Assembly: GCA_003568945.1 (NCBI GenBank)
Contig: BDIP01000311.1
Span: forward strand, 1 to 21,917
DNA length: 21,917 nucleotides
Direction of reading: 5' to 3'
Origin: Kipferlia bialata
Lineage: Eukaryota; Fornicata
Shown piece by piece: positions 9,401 to 21,400 of this stretch; within the stretch, counting starts at the first letter, position 1; each line of letters begins with the position of its first letter. Below the pieces are notes generated by a model. The model had not been told where the DNA came from and did no database searches. It was given only the letters and a program-made list of their open reading frames with translations. Position numbers and translations under genes: made by a program.

Positions 9401-12400
9401 GGCTGTGTTGGAGGAGCTCCAGTCCTCAAGAGCTAGGATGGCCTATTGATTAGTGAGACTGAATCTTCTAAATACTCTAGTGACAAGTATGCATATACCT
9501 GCAGTACGGGTGGAACGTCTGATGGCAGCAGTGTGTGGAGTGTGGATATCACACTCTGCATCGGATACCCTACTGCTAGTATAGGACTCAGAGACCCAAT
9601 GGTAGACATGCCACCCGATATGGAGGACTGACTGTTGGGAAAGAGGGTGCTCTCTATGACCCTCTCCCACTCCCTGGGGTCTACTGGATGCATGTAGCCT
9701 TTTAACATATCTCTCTGGAACTCTTGTCTGTCGTCTCTAGCCACTGGTGGTGCATCTTCCACGAGTGCCGTGTCCCCCGCTACTGACGTAGGTGTCTCAC
9801 TAGCAACAGACCCAGTCCCATTAGCACTGCTAGACCCACTCATACTGCCACTCATAAGGTATCTAGACCCTGCTGCACGTATACTACCCAACCCTGACCC
9901 TTCTTCAGACATACTAGGGGCATCACTCTGCACATACGTCTGCTGCTGCCTATATGGGCTCTGGTGTCTGAGCAACCCATTGGTGATGGGGTCTACCCTA
10001 ACCACCTGGGGCCCCCCAGACATCATCCTGGGCATGGGTGATGATGCACTCCCTACAGAGGAGTACCCTAGGTCAGGGGACATGGGTACACTGGAGGCAG
10101 TGTCTCTTCGCACCATCCCTTTAGAAGGAGACTCTGACCCATAGCCAGTGTCATCAAGAGTGTCTCCACCCCCAAGCATCATGGCAATGGGGGTCATCTG
10201 GTGGTGAGGGAATGTAGCGATATACAAGATGTATTCCATTGTCTTGACTTAAAGAGATGCACCCACCTGACTCTTCTGGGCATGGGTGGGTGGCACCATG
10301 ACAGAGCGGGTGACTATTAGTTAGAAGGGGGATGGGGATAGAACACGATCAACAATTACGAGAGTGGACAACCACTGGCTGATAGTGATCCCACCTGCCG
10401 TCATCCAGGAGACTGGATTCACACACACCATGTCAGGACTAGTCCCACCCAGTAGGGTCAGGTGCATCAGGCTCTGCAGCACTAGGATCTGGCGGAGTTA
10501 GGCTTAGCAGAATATAGCATATACTTCTATATATGGATTGTATATAGTCCTAACGTACCGGTGATATGTCAAACATGGATGCGGCGTGCTTGGTGACTCT
10601 GACCACGTCCTCTGCAGACACGCCCTCTCCTAGGGGCAGAGAGAAGGCCATCCCTCGCAGACAGGCATCACTGCACAGCCTCTCCCCATCCAGCACCACA
10701 CACACTGAGTCGAACAAGGCTGTGTCCTCCAGGGGTAGGTGGGCCTCTATCACCACAGCCACGTTCTGTACTTCCCATGTGCCCATCTGCACACCCAGAC
10801 TGTCGACACTCTCCACACACTGGGTGGAGGCATGGTTGGAGTCTACGCCTAGCTGGAGATGAGAATGACTCAGTGATTAACGCCAGTGTACCTTACATAC
10901 CTTCAGTTGTGTATAGTCTGGCTGCCTCTCAACCCTTGGGAACATCCCCACTCCTGACACCAGTGTCTGGAAACAGGGACTCTTAATGACACTAGCCCCA
11001 CTACCAGTGTTATAGTCCAGTGCCGCAGCTATGCACCTGGAGAATGCGGGTACCACTGTCCCGCCTGCAGTGCGTGTCATATGCTCTAGTACCATATCTG
11101 TGGCACTGTCAGCGGATGGGTCCACCACACAGGACAGCCCCTGGACAAAGGAGGGCAGCAGGGTCTGGCTGGCTGCTATGATGTAGCTCTTCCCACAGTA
11201 CATGGGGGAGTTTAACATGATGTGTAGACCAAAGCAGCATGCAGCGGCTAGGCTGTGTGCGTACACCCTGTGTATGTCCGTGAGTACGGGGGGACACATC
11301 CAGTCAGGTTGATGTTCTGCTTGGGTCACAGTTGGATCGCGTAGGGAGTAGAGCTGACAGTGAGATGCTGATAACCTAACTCGATAACAGGAGAGTACTA
11401 TACATATGTGTGTATATGTATCCTACCTCTAGACATGCCCTTTCCTGGTTGAATCTGACCACGTCGTACTGTCTGGGCTGCAGATCAGCGAAGGCATCTG
11501 CAAACCTATCAGGGTCCAGGTCGTTGAACTCACTGTGCAGGGTCTTAAGGGCGCCCATCGCTCCTGGTATATTAGTATCAATAGTAATGCCACAATATCT
11601 TGATGCATAGAATGATACGCAAGTAGGTAGTACCTGGTGAGCATGTGATCTCCCTCAATGAGTCAAATATGTCTGCACTGAAGTTGTCTCCCACTGACGC
11701 CATGATGTTGAATGCAGAGAACACTGTGCTAAAGGCCACCATCAGCATCGAGACCAGGTGGCCGAGACCGTTCTTAGACCCGAACTGAGTCAGAAAGATA
11801 GTGGTGAGCTTGACTTGCAGAGTGCCTATGTTGGGCAATGCGAATGGACCACTGTCACTATCAGGTAGGGGCATGTCCACACCCCCACCGTCTGTAGGGG
11901 TGTCTACAGTACAGGGTGTGGGTCTTGGTTTAACGGTGAGGATACCCTGCTCTGCTAGCAGCCACAGAATGACAGCATGGAGGAAGGAGCATGCAGTGTC
12001 AGATAGATCAAAGTCCAACCCGTCAATGTACATCTCAATGAAGCGGACAATGACGCCGTAGAAGAACTCGTCCTAGAGTGTCAGAGATGGAATCAGAGAT
12101 AAGAAACAGGGATATAGAAGCTCATCGGACGAAAAGAGTGAATAGTCCGATACTATACCTGTGCAAGGGAGCGTGTGTCTGGTTTTGTCTCCGTGACCCT
12201 CTGAAGAGCCAGTCTACACGATACGGACTGTCTAAACATGCCGTAGTGTGTGATGAGAGTGGGTACTCTAAACATGGAGTGCTTGGGCTGCTGGGGGAAT
12301 ATAAACACATGGCTATCCCTGCTTGATGTCTTGAGCGTACTGAAGAGTCTGGCTGTGACTGTGCCCTCTGGGTCCCACGACATGTCTGAGGGTAAGCGCA

Positions 12401-15400
12401 TGATCATATGATAATAGTGACACAGACCTGGTATTTGGTTCATATCCAGGGCATATGGAGACTAGCAGCTTGTTAGCAACAGAAACTATGGGACCTTACC
12501 TACACACGTGAGGGTTGATACTGTCCCTGACGAGGCAGGGTCCTCAAGCTTGCCTGGAGAGTCAGACTTGTGTATAAGTTAGTTGCGCAATAGTGGCTGA
12601 CTCCATTAGTATAACTGTTCTGTATGTTGATATAGTTTATAGTATATACTGATCTACGTAGCTACCTGAGTGTGTAAGGGCAGCTGGGTGTGCCACATGC
12701 CTCAACTGCCTCTCTCCGTCTGCACATGCCCTCTCTACCAACACCCTAGCCGAGACAGGGTTGGATGTGTGAATACACACCATGGGCACACACCCCAGCA
12801 CCTTGGTCAGCCACCCCACCGCATACTCACCCTCCTCTGTGAGGCATGTATCCACTGCCCCTTGCCCACTCTCCTCAGAGGATGTATCATCATCATCATT
12901 GCCGTAGTAGGGTAGGGGGAGGGACTGTACCCCAAAGGCTGCTGAGACAGTGAGGGCTAGACCGGAGAGGGCAGCTCGGAAGGACATGGATAGGAACATG
13001 AGAACTGGGGTGAGGGGCTCCATATCATACCAGAACACATTGGAAAGAGAAACATAATTATAGGTATATGTTTGTATACCTGCCATGGGTACACTCCTGT
13101 CAGGTCCAGCGAGTTCAATGGCCACCTGTAGCATCTCTGGTGAGAGGAAGAGCCGTGGCAGCACGTCTCTGTAGACAACCACCACAGCCAGACAGGCCTT
13201 GCCGGTGTGCCTAGGCGAGTAGGAGAGTCTCTCTCGGGGTGGAGCTATCACAAAGTATCTAGCCGGCATACTAGGCATTCCCTCCGGCACTACTGTTCTA
13301 GACCCTGGCTCTAGAGAAGGTAAGTCTAGCATCAGCATACCCACCCTATGCTCTGAGGGGTGAGTACTGTCTCTACCCAGGGGCACTCTCACTAGTGACT
13401 GGTCTAGCTCTGTGACGCTAGAGTATGCAGTACGGTCATCACTGCAGTATGGCAGTTCTCCCCCAGCTGACAGTGTCTGTGCTATGATGGCTAGCACTCT
13501 CTTGACATCCGGAGGTGCATCAAGTAGACCACTCAGCAACACCACACACCCATCTAAGAGGGCATTGGATACTCGATGGGCTAGGATAGATGCTGTGGTG
13601 CACTCAGCAACCGAGAGGAAGAGGGGAGTCCGACCAAGCAGGCGAGATACCTTATGTCAGTATGAGTAGTATGGTGAACACAGCACACACTGCTCTGGAG
13701 CATGTGGCGTCATCTCACCTGCATAACTAGTGTGTGTACTAGACTGCCGTGTGACTCTTGCTGACTGACCAGACCTATGGTGACACCTCTACATGCCAGT
13801 GAAACGATGATGTGGAGGGGGTACTCCCACACATTGGCATATGGGGAGACAGAGGCAGACCCAGATGCAGAGGGAGCACACCGGGATAGTTCCTATTGTC
13901 AATATGGTTGCAAATAGCAAGATCTGTGTAAACACACATATATATACATATACCCACACTAACCCTGTGTGTAGGCGCCCCACCCCATGCCATTGGGCAT
14001 GGCTGTAGATGGGCACCCAGGGCACTGACGCAGAAGGGGGCGTGTCGGGCCCAGTGCCACCTGGGTATCAGTATATAGGGTAACAGTATACCCACTTATG
14101 GTAATATACACGTGTCACTGTAGGATTAGCTCACCCAGCAGGTATATACCAGAATGTGATAAGAGAAAGTACTCTCTGATCGATACCTTCCCACGTGAAG
14201 TGCCGAGAATATCTTATGCCGTATCGAGTCCCTCTCTCCATCCACTGCATCTGTGAGTGACTCTCCAGTCTTATCTAGCCTGGCACTCTCTGCCTTGCCA
14301 CCCAGACACATATCTAGCCATACACACCCTTGCCAACTGAGGTGGGAAGAGGCAACACTTGTAGTTGTCGTATCAGTTGGGGTTGCTATCTGTTCCCTCA
14401 GGGTAGCAGCTGTCTCATGAGCCTCAGAGAGAGGACACGACCGCATCTCGGAGTGGATGTAGTAGCTGTGGTTAGGTACAGACGGTGCCTTACAGAGTCA
14501 TGGTATGGATGTACAGTGGAGTACCTCAGAGCCATGAGTTGTGCCTGGTACACATGCACTGTAGAGTCCCAGTATCCATCCATGTCCTTGGCCTCGAGTC
14601 TCTCTATAGCACTCTCCACCTGGCTGTACAGGGTCTCAGCCACAGCAGGTACCAAGGCACTGGGTAGAAGACCTAGATGGGCAGGAAGTGGCACGGGGTG
14701 ACACAGCCACAGACTCTGGACATGAGCAGGAATGTGATATACCACTGATGAATTACATACACTACCAGGTGGGGATGTGATATACCTCTGAGTAACCGGC
14801 CGTCTCGCTCTCTCCATCTCTATCTGTCCCTGATACCAGGCCTGTGACCTCCCACCCAGTAGGGCAGTCTGGTCTCTGTGTCCCTCTGCAGACATACCCA
14901 TCAATGTTGTACATGAGGTTGGGAACTTGTAACTGGGGTGTTAGGAGGGAGGTGAATTGTATTTGTATGTGTAGTGGTATCATTACGCTCTGGAGAACTG
15001 ACACTCACCGTGCACTCGTCCGTGCTACACTGCCCAAGAGCATGCCCCTGATCACCAGCAAGGGTCTGCTCAATGACCCAACCGGACACCGCAGAAGCCT
15101 ACCCATCAGAAAGAGCATATATCAGCTAGTTACAAAAGGAGACATCTCCAAGATAAGTCTAAGAATGGATATGGGCAGGCTCTATCCATACCAGAGGGAA
15201 GTGCCGGAGTGACCTCCCCTCCCCTTGGAGGGTAGAAAGGCTCCTAACCACAGGCGTCCGCTGGATACGATGCACAAGTGGGACGACAGCAGTGAGGATG
15301 CCCTCCAGTCTCTCCGCCAGGTCTGCGTCTAGTAGGATATCCAGCAGTCGCACCTTGGCTCTTCTAACCTGGTGTGAGGCATCATATGAGCACAGGGTGA

Positions 15401-18400
15401 GAAAGGTGAATGATATAGGAGTAGGACATACACCTATCTTGATTTAACGTACCAAGCTCCGTGTTAGCTGTTCCCACTTCCTGTTAGCCCTTTGATAGAT
15501 CCCACTCCCATCCAATGCAGAGAGCAACCTGGCTATGGACAGATAGTGCACAGCGTATGTCAGGAGACTCCCACAGTGGATGGAGTGGACCAGCTTGGCC
15601 TCGACCTTCCTGGCCTACGGGTTAGTACAGACTACGCTTCACTATACATATTGGTAAAACAATACGGCACACACTACATATATAGAGTAGAAACTATATA
15701 TATCACTCCGTATATAATACCATCGAGAGTGAACGGTAGTTAATTACACGGAATGCAGTCCTCATCCCTACCTGACACGTGATGGTGTCAGAGTACTTGG
15801 ATGCCACCTCTCTCTGCACATACAGCCTCATGACCCTGACACTCCCGAAGAAGGAGGGGGGGAGGGAGAAGGAAGAGGGGTCGGGGATGTCCATCTGGGG
15901 TGAGGGGGTGAAGGCAGATTGCTTGTATAAATTTATACATATACATACAATGGATAAGGGAACTCTCATTGGAAACCTCACCTTCCAAGAGTCCATGATG
16001 GCGCTGCACCTGTCCAGCTTATCTAGCACATATCCCTCCTCGAGAGCTCTGTCAAAAACGCTTGTCACCACATCGAGTCTCGTCATGATGCCCATGTCCA
16101 TCAGTTCCTTGACAGTCACCTTGGGGTCAGTTCATATGTATATGATGTATATGAACACATTCACAATTAATATCCCTGATAAGAGCGCCAGAAACCCATC
16201 ACAGGTAAGCACATATATATCCTACTTGTACTTACCGTGTCAAGTGATCCCAGCGGCATGCCAAGTGTTCTCTCCAGCTGTTGTAGATGCCTGATCTTGA
16301 GAGTGCCGCCCATCAGCACGGTCAGGATCTCAAGGCTAAGGTTAGAGGAGAACACTTCTGCTATATATATATACCTTGGACACTAAAAGATTGTTAGAGC
16401 AGATTATCACCCACCTAGGCCACAGGCCATTAGAACAGGAGGATAGATGTTCTCCAAAGGTGAAGTTTGGAGCATAGGACGCCTGAAATGCCTTGGACAT
16501 CCTCTCCTTGCAGGCTGAGACCTGCTCAACAAGCTGTGACAGGCAGGGGACATCGATGTCTAGAAGTGGGTATGTAGTAGACAGCATAGTGTATGTATGC
16601 GTGTGGAGATTACATCTGTGCAGACACTATTCTTATAAAGTGGTGATACAGACACTTCACATACCTGTCACCATGTCTGTATCTAGACTGTGCATCATGG
16701 TCTCTGTCCTGTGTACCAAGTCGGTACACTCTGCCAACAGGTGGATGTCCCCGGGGAGGTGGCCCTTATTGCCCAGGAGAGGCACAACTGTCTCGGTGTC
16801 GCCCAGGAGATCTACCCAGCCCTGAGGTGTAAGTACTACTATACTAATACACCAATGCATACTATGTGTGGTGTGTATACACACATACCTGTAGCACAGC
16901 TATACCGTGCTGGGTACGTGTGGTGACGTCTGAGAGCTCAGCACACACACGCCTGAGGGGTGAGAGTAAGTGATATACGCAGACCTTGAATGTAAATGAA
17001 TAGCAGTTGGTGAGAGTAATGTATGGACCTGATTTCGATGGTGCTCTGCTTCTCTGCCCTCTGGTAAGACTCAAAGATCCCATTGGTCTCGGTCTCCTCT
17101 GAGTAACTCTCTCTCTCAAGGCTCTTGCGGAGACCGGGCAGCACAATGAGCCCTGTCTCTCTCTCCCATGCATCTATGACCCCGGCAAGAGTGTTAACCA
17201 CGGCCAAATCATAACCATTTAGCTCATCTGCACCCCCTCTCTCCAGGTACTCCTCCACTCTCTCTAGACCAGGGTATGCATCTAACTGAGGCACCTCAAA
17301 TGGTGTGAAGAGACACGAGCTCTGCTCCTGTTCCTGAGGTGATGCCCAGCCATCTGTGAGGTCAGAGAGAGAGGTGTCTGTGAGCTGTGCCATCTGGTGC
17401 AGGGCATGCATCACTCTAGTGCATAGTGAACTAAGGGTAGAGGACAGGGCAGTGATCTGATGCCTGATGCGCTGCCTCGCTGCCACCTGTCTCTCTCTCA
17501 ATGTACCTAGCCTACTCGGCAGACCCTTAACTAGCACACCCAGTCTGATACTGTCCAGCTGGGACTGGATGGGTATGGGTACACACCTATCCAGCATGGC
17601 CAGAGAGTACTCTTCTACACTGGCAACAGCACTGCGCCACCTAGCCAGGTTACGCATCATGATGCCGGAGAGAGCCTCAGAGACTGATACGTCCTCAGGG
17701 GTATGTAATGGGGCGTCAGTGGCCTGTACCAGCTGGTGGCTCATGGACCATATGCAGGACACAGTGGAGACGAGCAGGGCCTTGTGGAGCTGGTGTGAGA
17801 AACACAATGCAAATACACCTGCGTTATGTATATATAGCTCAATACCATACCTCCACAGTAGTCTTCCTCTTTGCCTCATACACACCCTGCAGTGCAGTGC
17901 GCATAGGTTCCAGGTGGTACACCAGACCTGTTGTGTATGCCACTGGTATGTGCTGGTCCAGGAAGTGCTGGAAGGCATCAAGGCTCACCCACTCTGCATG
18001 GACAGGAGATGTACACAGCAGCCCAGACACTGCATTGAGACACGTTGTGAGTATGGTACCCCCATTGATGGGGGTGTATGAGGCCAGGTGGAAGTTGAGC
18101 CACTTGTGCATGGATGCTCTGGAGGTGAACCCAGTTGCACTGCTAAGGGTGGCAGAGTCCACCTGGATGTCCATGTTGGCCCTGTGGGTATGGATGGCAA
18201 GGATGGCCTGGGAGTGAGCAGAGCAACTACGCGGTATGAGAAGGTACTTACGCGGTCACACCTTGAGGTCAGGGATGGGCTCTGATATGTTGAGCACTGC
18301 CTCGTGTGTCACACTGTCTCTGACAGGCACCTCGCACACTAGGGTGGGCCTCTCATCCCCCTTCTCACCCAGGGTTAGATGGTCCTGGCACTCCCAAGTC

Positions 18401-21400
18401 TGGGGGTGAGGACAGTGGCGTAATACTCTAAACACTATGTATATAGACACTGCATGTCACGCACCTTGAACACTGTGACTAGCTCTGCCAGTGCCCTCTT
18501 CAGATCCTCCATGCCCTTGATGGAGGTGGGGGCAAACATGTGCTTCCCTCTCAGCCTCATGTGTCTGAATCTGGGTTAGTGATGTCCAATACACATAGAG
18601 AAGCACATCGACTATTATTTTCCTGGTTACATCTTTACACACATGACACCTACATACAAGTGACCAAGTAGTATTAGAATGTACCATATCACCATGACCG
18701 GCCTGCTCGAGTGTATAATATCCCCTTATTCATATACTATTCATCACCTCATCGAAACTGCAATGATACACGCATGTAAGAGTATATACAGTTGTCATGG
18801 TACCTCATCACCATTACCGGTCTCCTCGGGTACTGGGTCCCTCTCTCCAGCCATGACCCAGGCAGATAGGACCACAGAGACAGTGGGTCACCCCCAGTGG
18901 GTCTGGCCAGTAGTCTCCAGGGCGGTGTGTGGAATGATATGTCTGCCGAGTGGAGTGCCTTGTACTGGGATAGGGTGCTATACACAGAGACAGCGGCCTC
19001 AGCTAGGGTGGTTAGCACCATCATGTTTAGCACTCTCAGCAGTGCCCTGACCCTGGCTATGCGTGCCTTGCACTGTACCACCTCGGGGTCAGATGGACAG
19101 GCCTCGGCGGGGGAGGGGGAGCCTGTACCAGTAGGGGCAAAGAGACGCCTAAGGTCAGGATAGAGTATATACACAATCAGAGTATAGTGTAATCATACGT
19201 AGATCCTCACCTATACGCACTCCTATCCAGGGACAGTCTGAGCCCAGCCAGGAAGACCTGCACCATACCCTCCCTAACCACATCAGTGAGGATAGAGAGT
19301 ACGGATGCATGCCACTGCCTCACTGTAGCCGCAGAGTCTGCATCTGCCTCTGTCTGTGTAGCTGGTATAGGGATAGGTGACCGTGTAGCTAGGGGGTCTC
19401 TGGTGGGAGACAGCATGTCGTGTCTGAATGATACCAGAGCTGAAAGAACCTGCTCTCTGTTGTGCATGACGGCTAGAGGGGTGATGGAGGTGAGCAGTGT
19501 GCGTAAACCCTCGAGCATAGACACAAAGGATACCACGCGCAAGTATAGGCCAGGTACGTGTAGCACAAGGCGATCCTGTAACCAGGTCCTGCGCTTTGAG
19601 AGCTCCTCTACACCAATTCGCCAGCTGATATGAGTTGTAAGACTGTAACACTAAATATACGTATTGTCTGAGTGAGTAACAATGTACAGTGCCCCCCACC
19701 TCTCCTCGTCCTTGGGTATCGCCCAGTGTCTCCTGGACAGCCCTGTCCTACCCCCCGTGGGTGCCAAGGGAGCAGTGTCTACAGTAGACTCCACACAGCT
19801 GGCTATGAATGCAGTAACATCAGGCACAGGGGTAGAGGAGGAGACTCCTGCACGAGAGAGCACCCTGGCCCTGATGGCTAGTACTGTGGCATGGGGGCCT
19901 AGGGTGGGGGAGGGTGCATAGGAGCAGGCCTCTATGTCCCACTGGACAGGGTCAGACACACTGTCAGTGTCTGTGTTAGTGTCACTCCCTCCACTGTCAC
20001 TCCATGCATCCCCCCCTCCCCCCTCCCCCCATACTCCATCCCCCATTGCACTACCCACTCCCATGAGTGTCTCTGGCTGGAAGGTCTCAGGGACTACATA
20101 CCCAGCAGTGTCCCTCCTTAGCACCTCTCCCAGTGGCATAGAGGTGCACTCAGTAGCATCATCACTCTGCTCTATCTCTCTTATCCCTGTAGTCTCTGTC
20201 AAGAACACGCTAGCTCCTGAGGTACCTGAATCTCTAGTCTCTCTGTCCCTTACACAGTCCACACAGTCACACATATCCCTGTGCTCTATAGGTGTTAGCC
20301 CCTGTGTGCTGGGTGTGTCTGCTGAGAACCACCCAAAGGGGACACACACCCTCAGTCCCTGTGGGGTGCACACATACAGCAGCCCATGGGTGTAGTCTGC
20401 CCTGTACACAGAGGCTGGGGGTGAGACATTATCGACACATAGAATTACTATACATGTATATACACATACCAACCTTTGACCCATGGGGAACTCTCTTCCC
20501 TACCAGGTAGTCTACAGTACCCGGGGACACTCTCCGTGAGGTTGGTGTCCTCAATATTGGCAGGTGGCATCACCACGGGCCTCGTAGGGAGTGGTAGGTC
20601 CACATGGCAGGAGTCGACACTACATGTTCTATCTATCAGTGGGGCAGGCAGGGTAGTACCACCCCCAATGCTAGTGGACGGGTTCTCTGGACTCTGCATG
20701 GATAGACTACCATCAGGGGCTATGTGTATCACCTTGCCTACGGGTGTGGGCGTGTGGGAGGGAGGGACTGGGAGTCGCTGCTGGACCCTGGGCTTTCCCC
20801 TCTCACCCCTACCACCCTCCCTGTCATCTGATGGCCACTCATACCCACTATCACTCTGCTCTGTCGACTTGGTACCAGGGGTATACATATCTGACACCCT
20901 CCCCCTCCCAGGTGCCCCTGCTGTCCCTATCCGCCTACCCCCTTGCCTGCTAGTACTAGCCCCCTCACTGCGTCTGGTACTGGCCCCACTCCTCCTCCTC
21001 CCCTTAGTAGTATGCCTCCCCCTTAGTGGTGTTATAGGGTGTACAACAGGGACAGCAGACGATGACCTAGACAGTCTAGGTCTGTCTCTCAAAGGTGCTG
21101 TAGCTATGGGTCTCAGTGCACCAGGCACTTGTATCTTAGAGTGTCTGGATGTCTTGGCCCTTGTCACTGTATACACCCTATGTGGTAGCGCTACACTCCT
21201 AGGCAGTGCCCTGGGAACATGCAGGCGATACCCCACAGACCCACGCGTTGGGGCTCGGGTGTGGGGGCGAGAGTAGGACATGGGCGTGTCAGACTGCCTG
21301 TGTGCTGTATATGCAAATGGTGTGGATGTGAATATAGGGATTGAGGATGGGTCTCGGGAGCACCCGTCCCTGCCCCACCCCTCCAACATCTCTCTCCTCC

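Noticed and set aside
14786-15098. Alternative phase-2 frame giving LMGMSAEGHRDQTALL, which looks like the dynein M.SaEGE motif.
   Set aside because: The upstream exon 15192-15368 ends in phase 0 and both exons are open in phase 0, leading to a CAG acceptor at 14716. The choice is not fully settled; cDNA would decide.
16342-16414. Extension of the exon at 16415 through NNLLVSK to a donor at 16375.
   Set aside because: That donor ends in phase 0, but the next exon (C CTT GAG at 16335) needs phase 2, which the GTGGGT donor at 16414 provides.
17467-18217. Long plus-strand open frames.
   Set aside because: Shadows of minus exons 17029-17789 and 17851-18207, crossing the intron between them without splice sites.
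19934-20395. 153-codon plus-strand Ser/Pro-rich open frame.
   Set aside because: Antisense to the Ser/Gly/Asp-rich minus-strand exon 19688-20414; no independent support.
20476-21276. 266-codon plus-strand open frame.
   Set aside because: It is the antisense shadow of the long minus-strand exon 20474-21690, with no splice context or recognisable domain.
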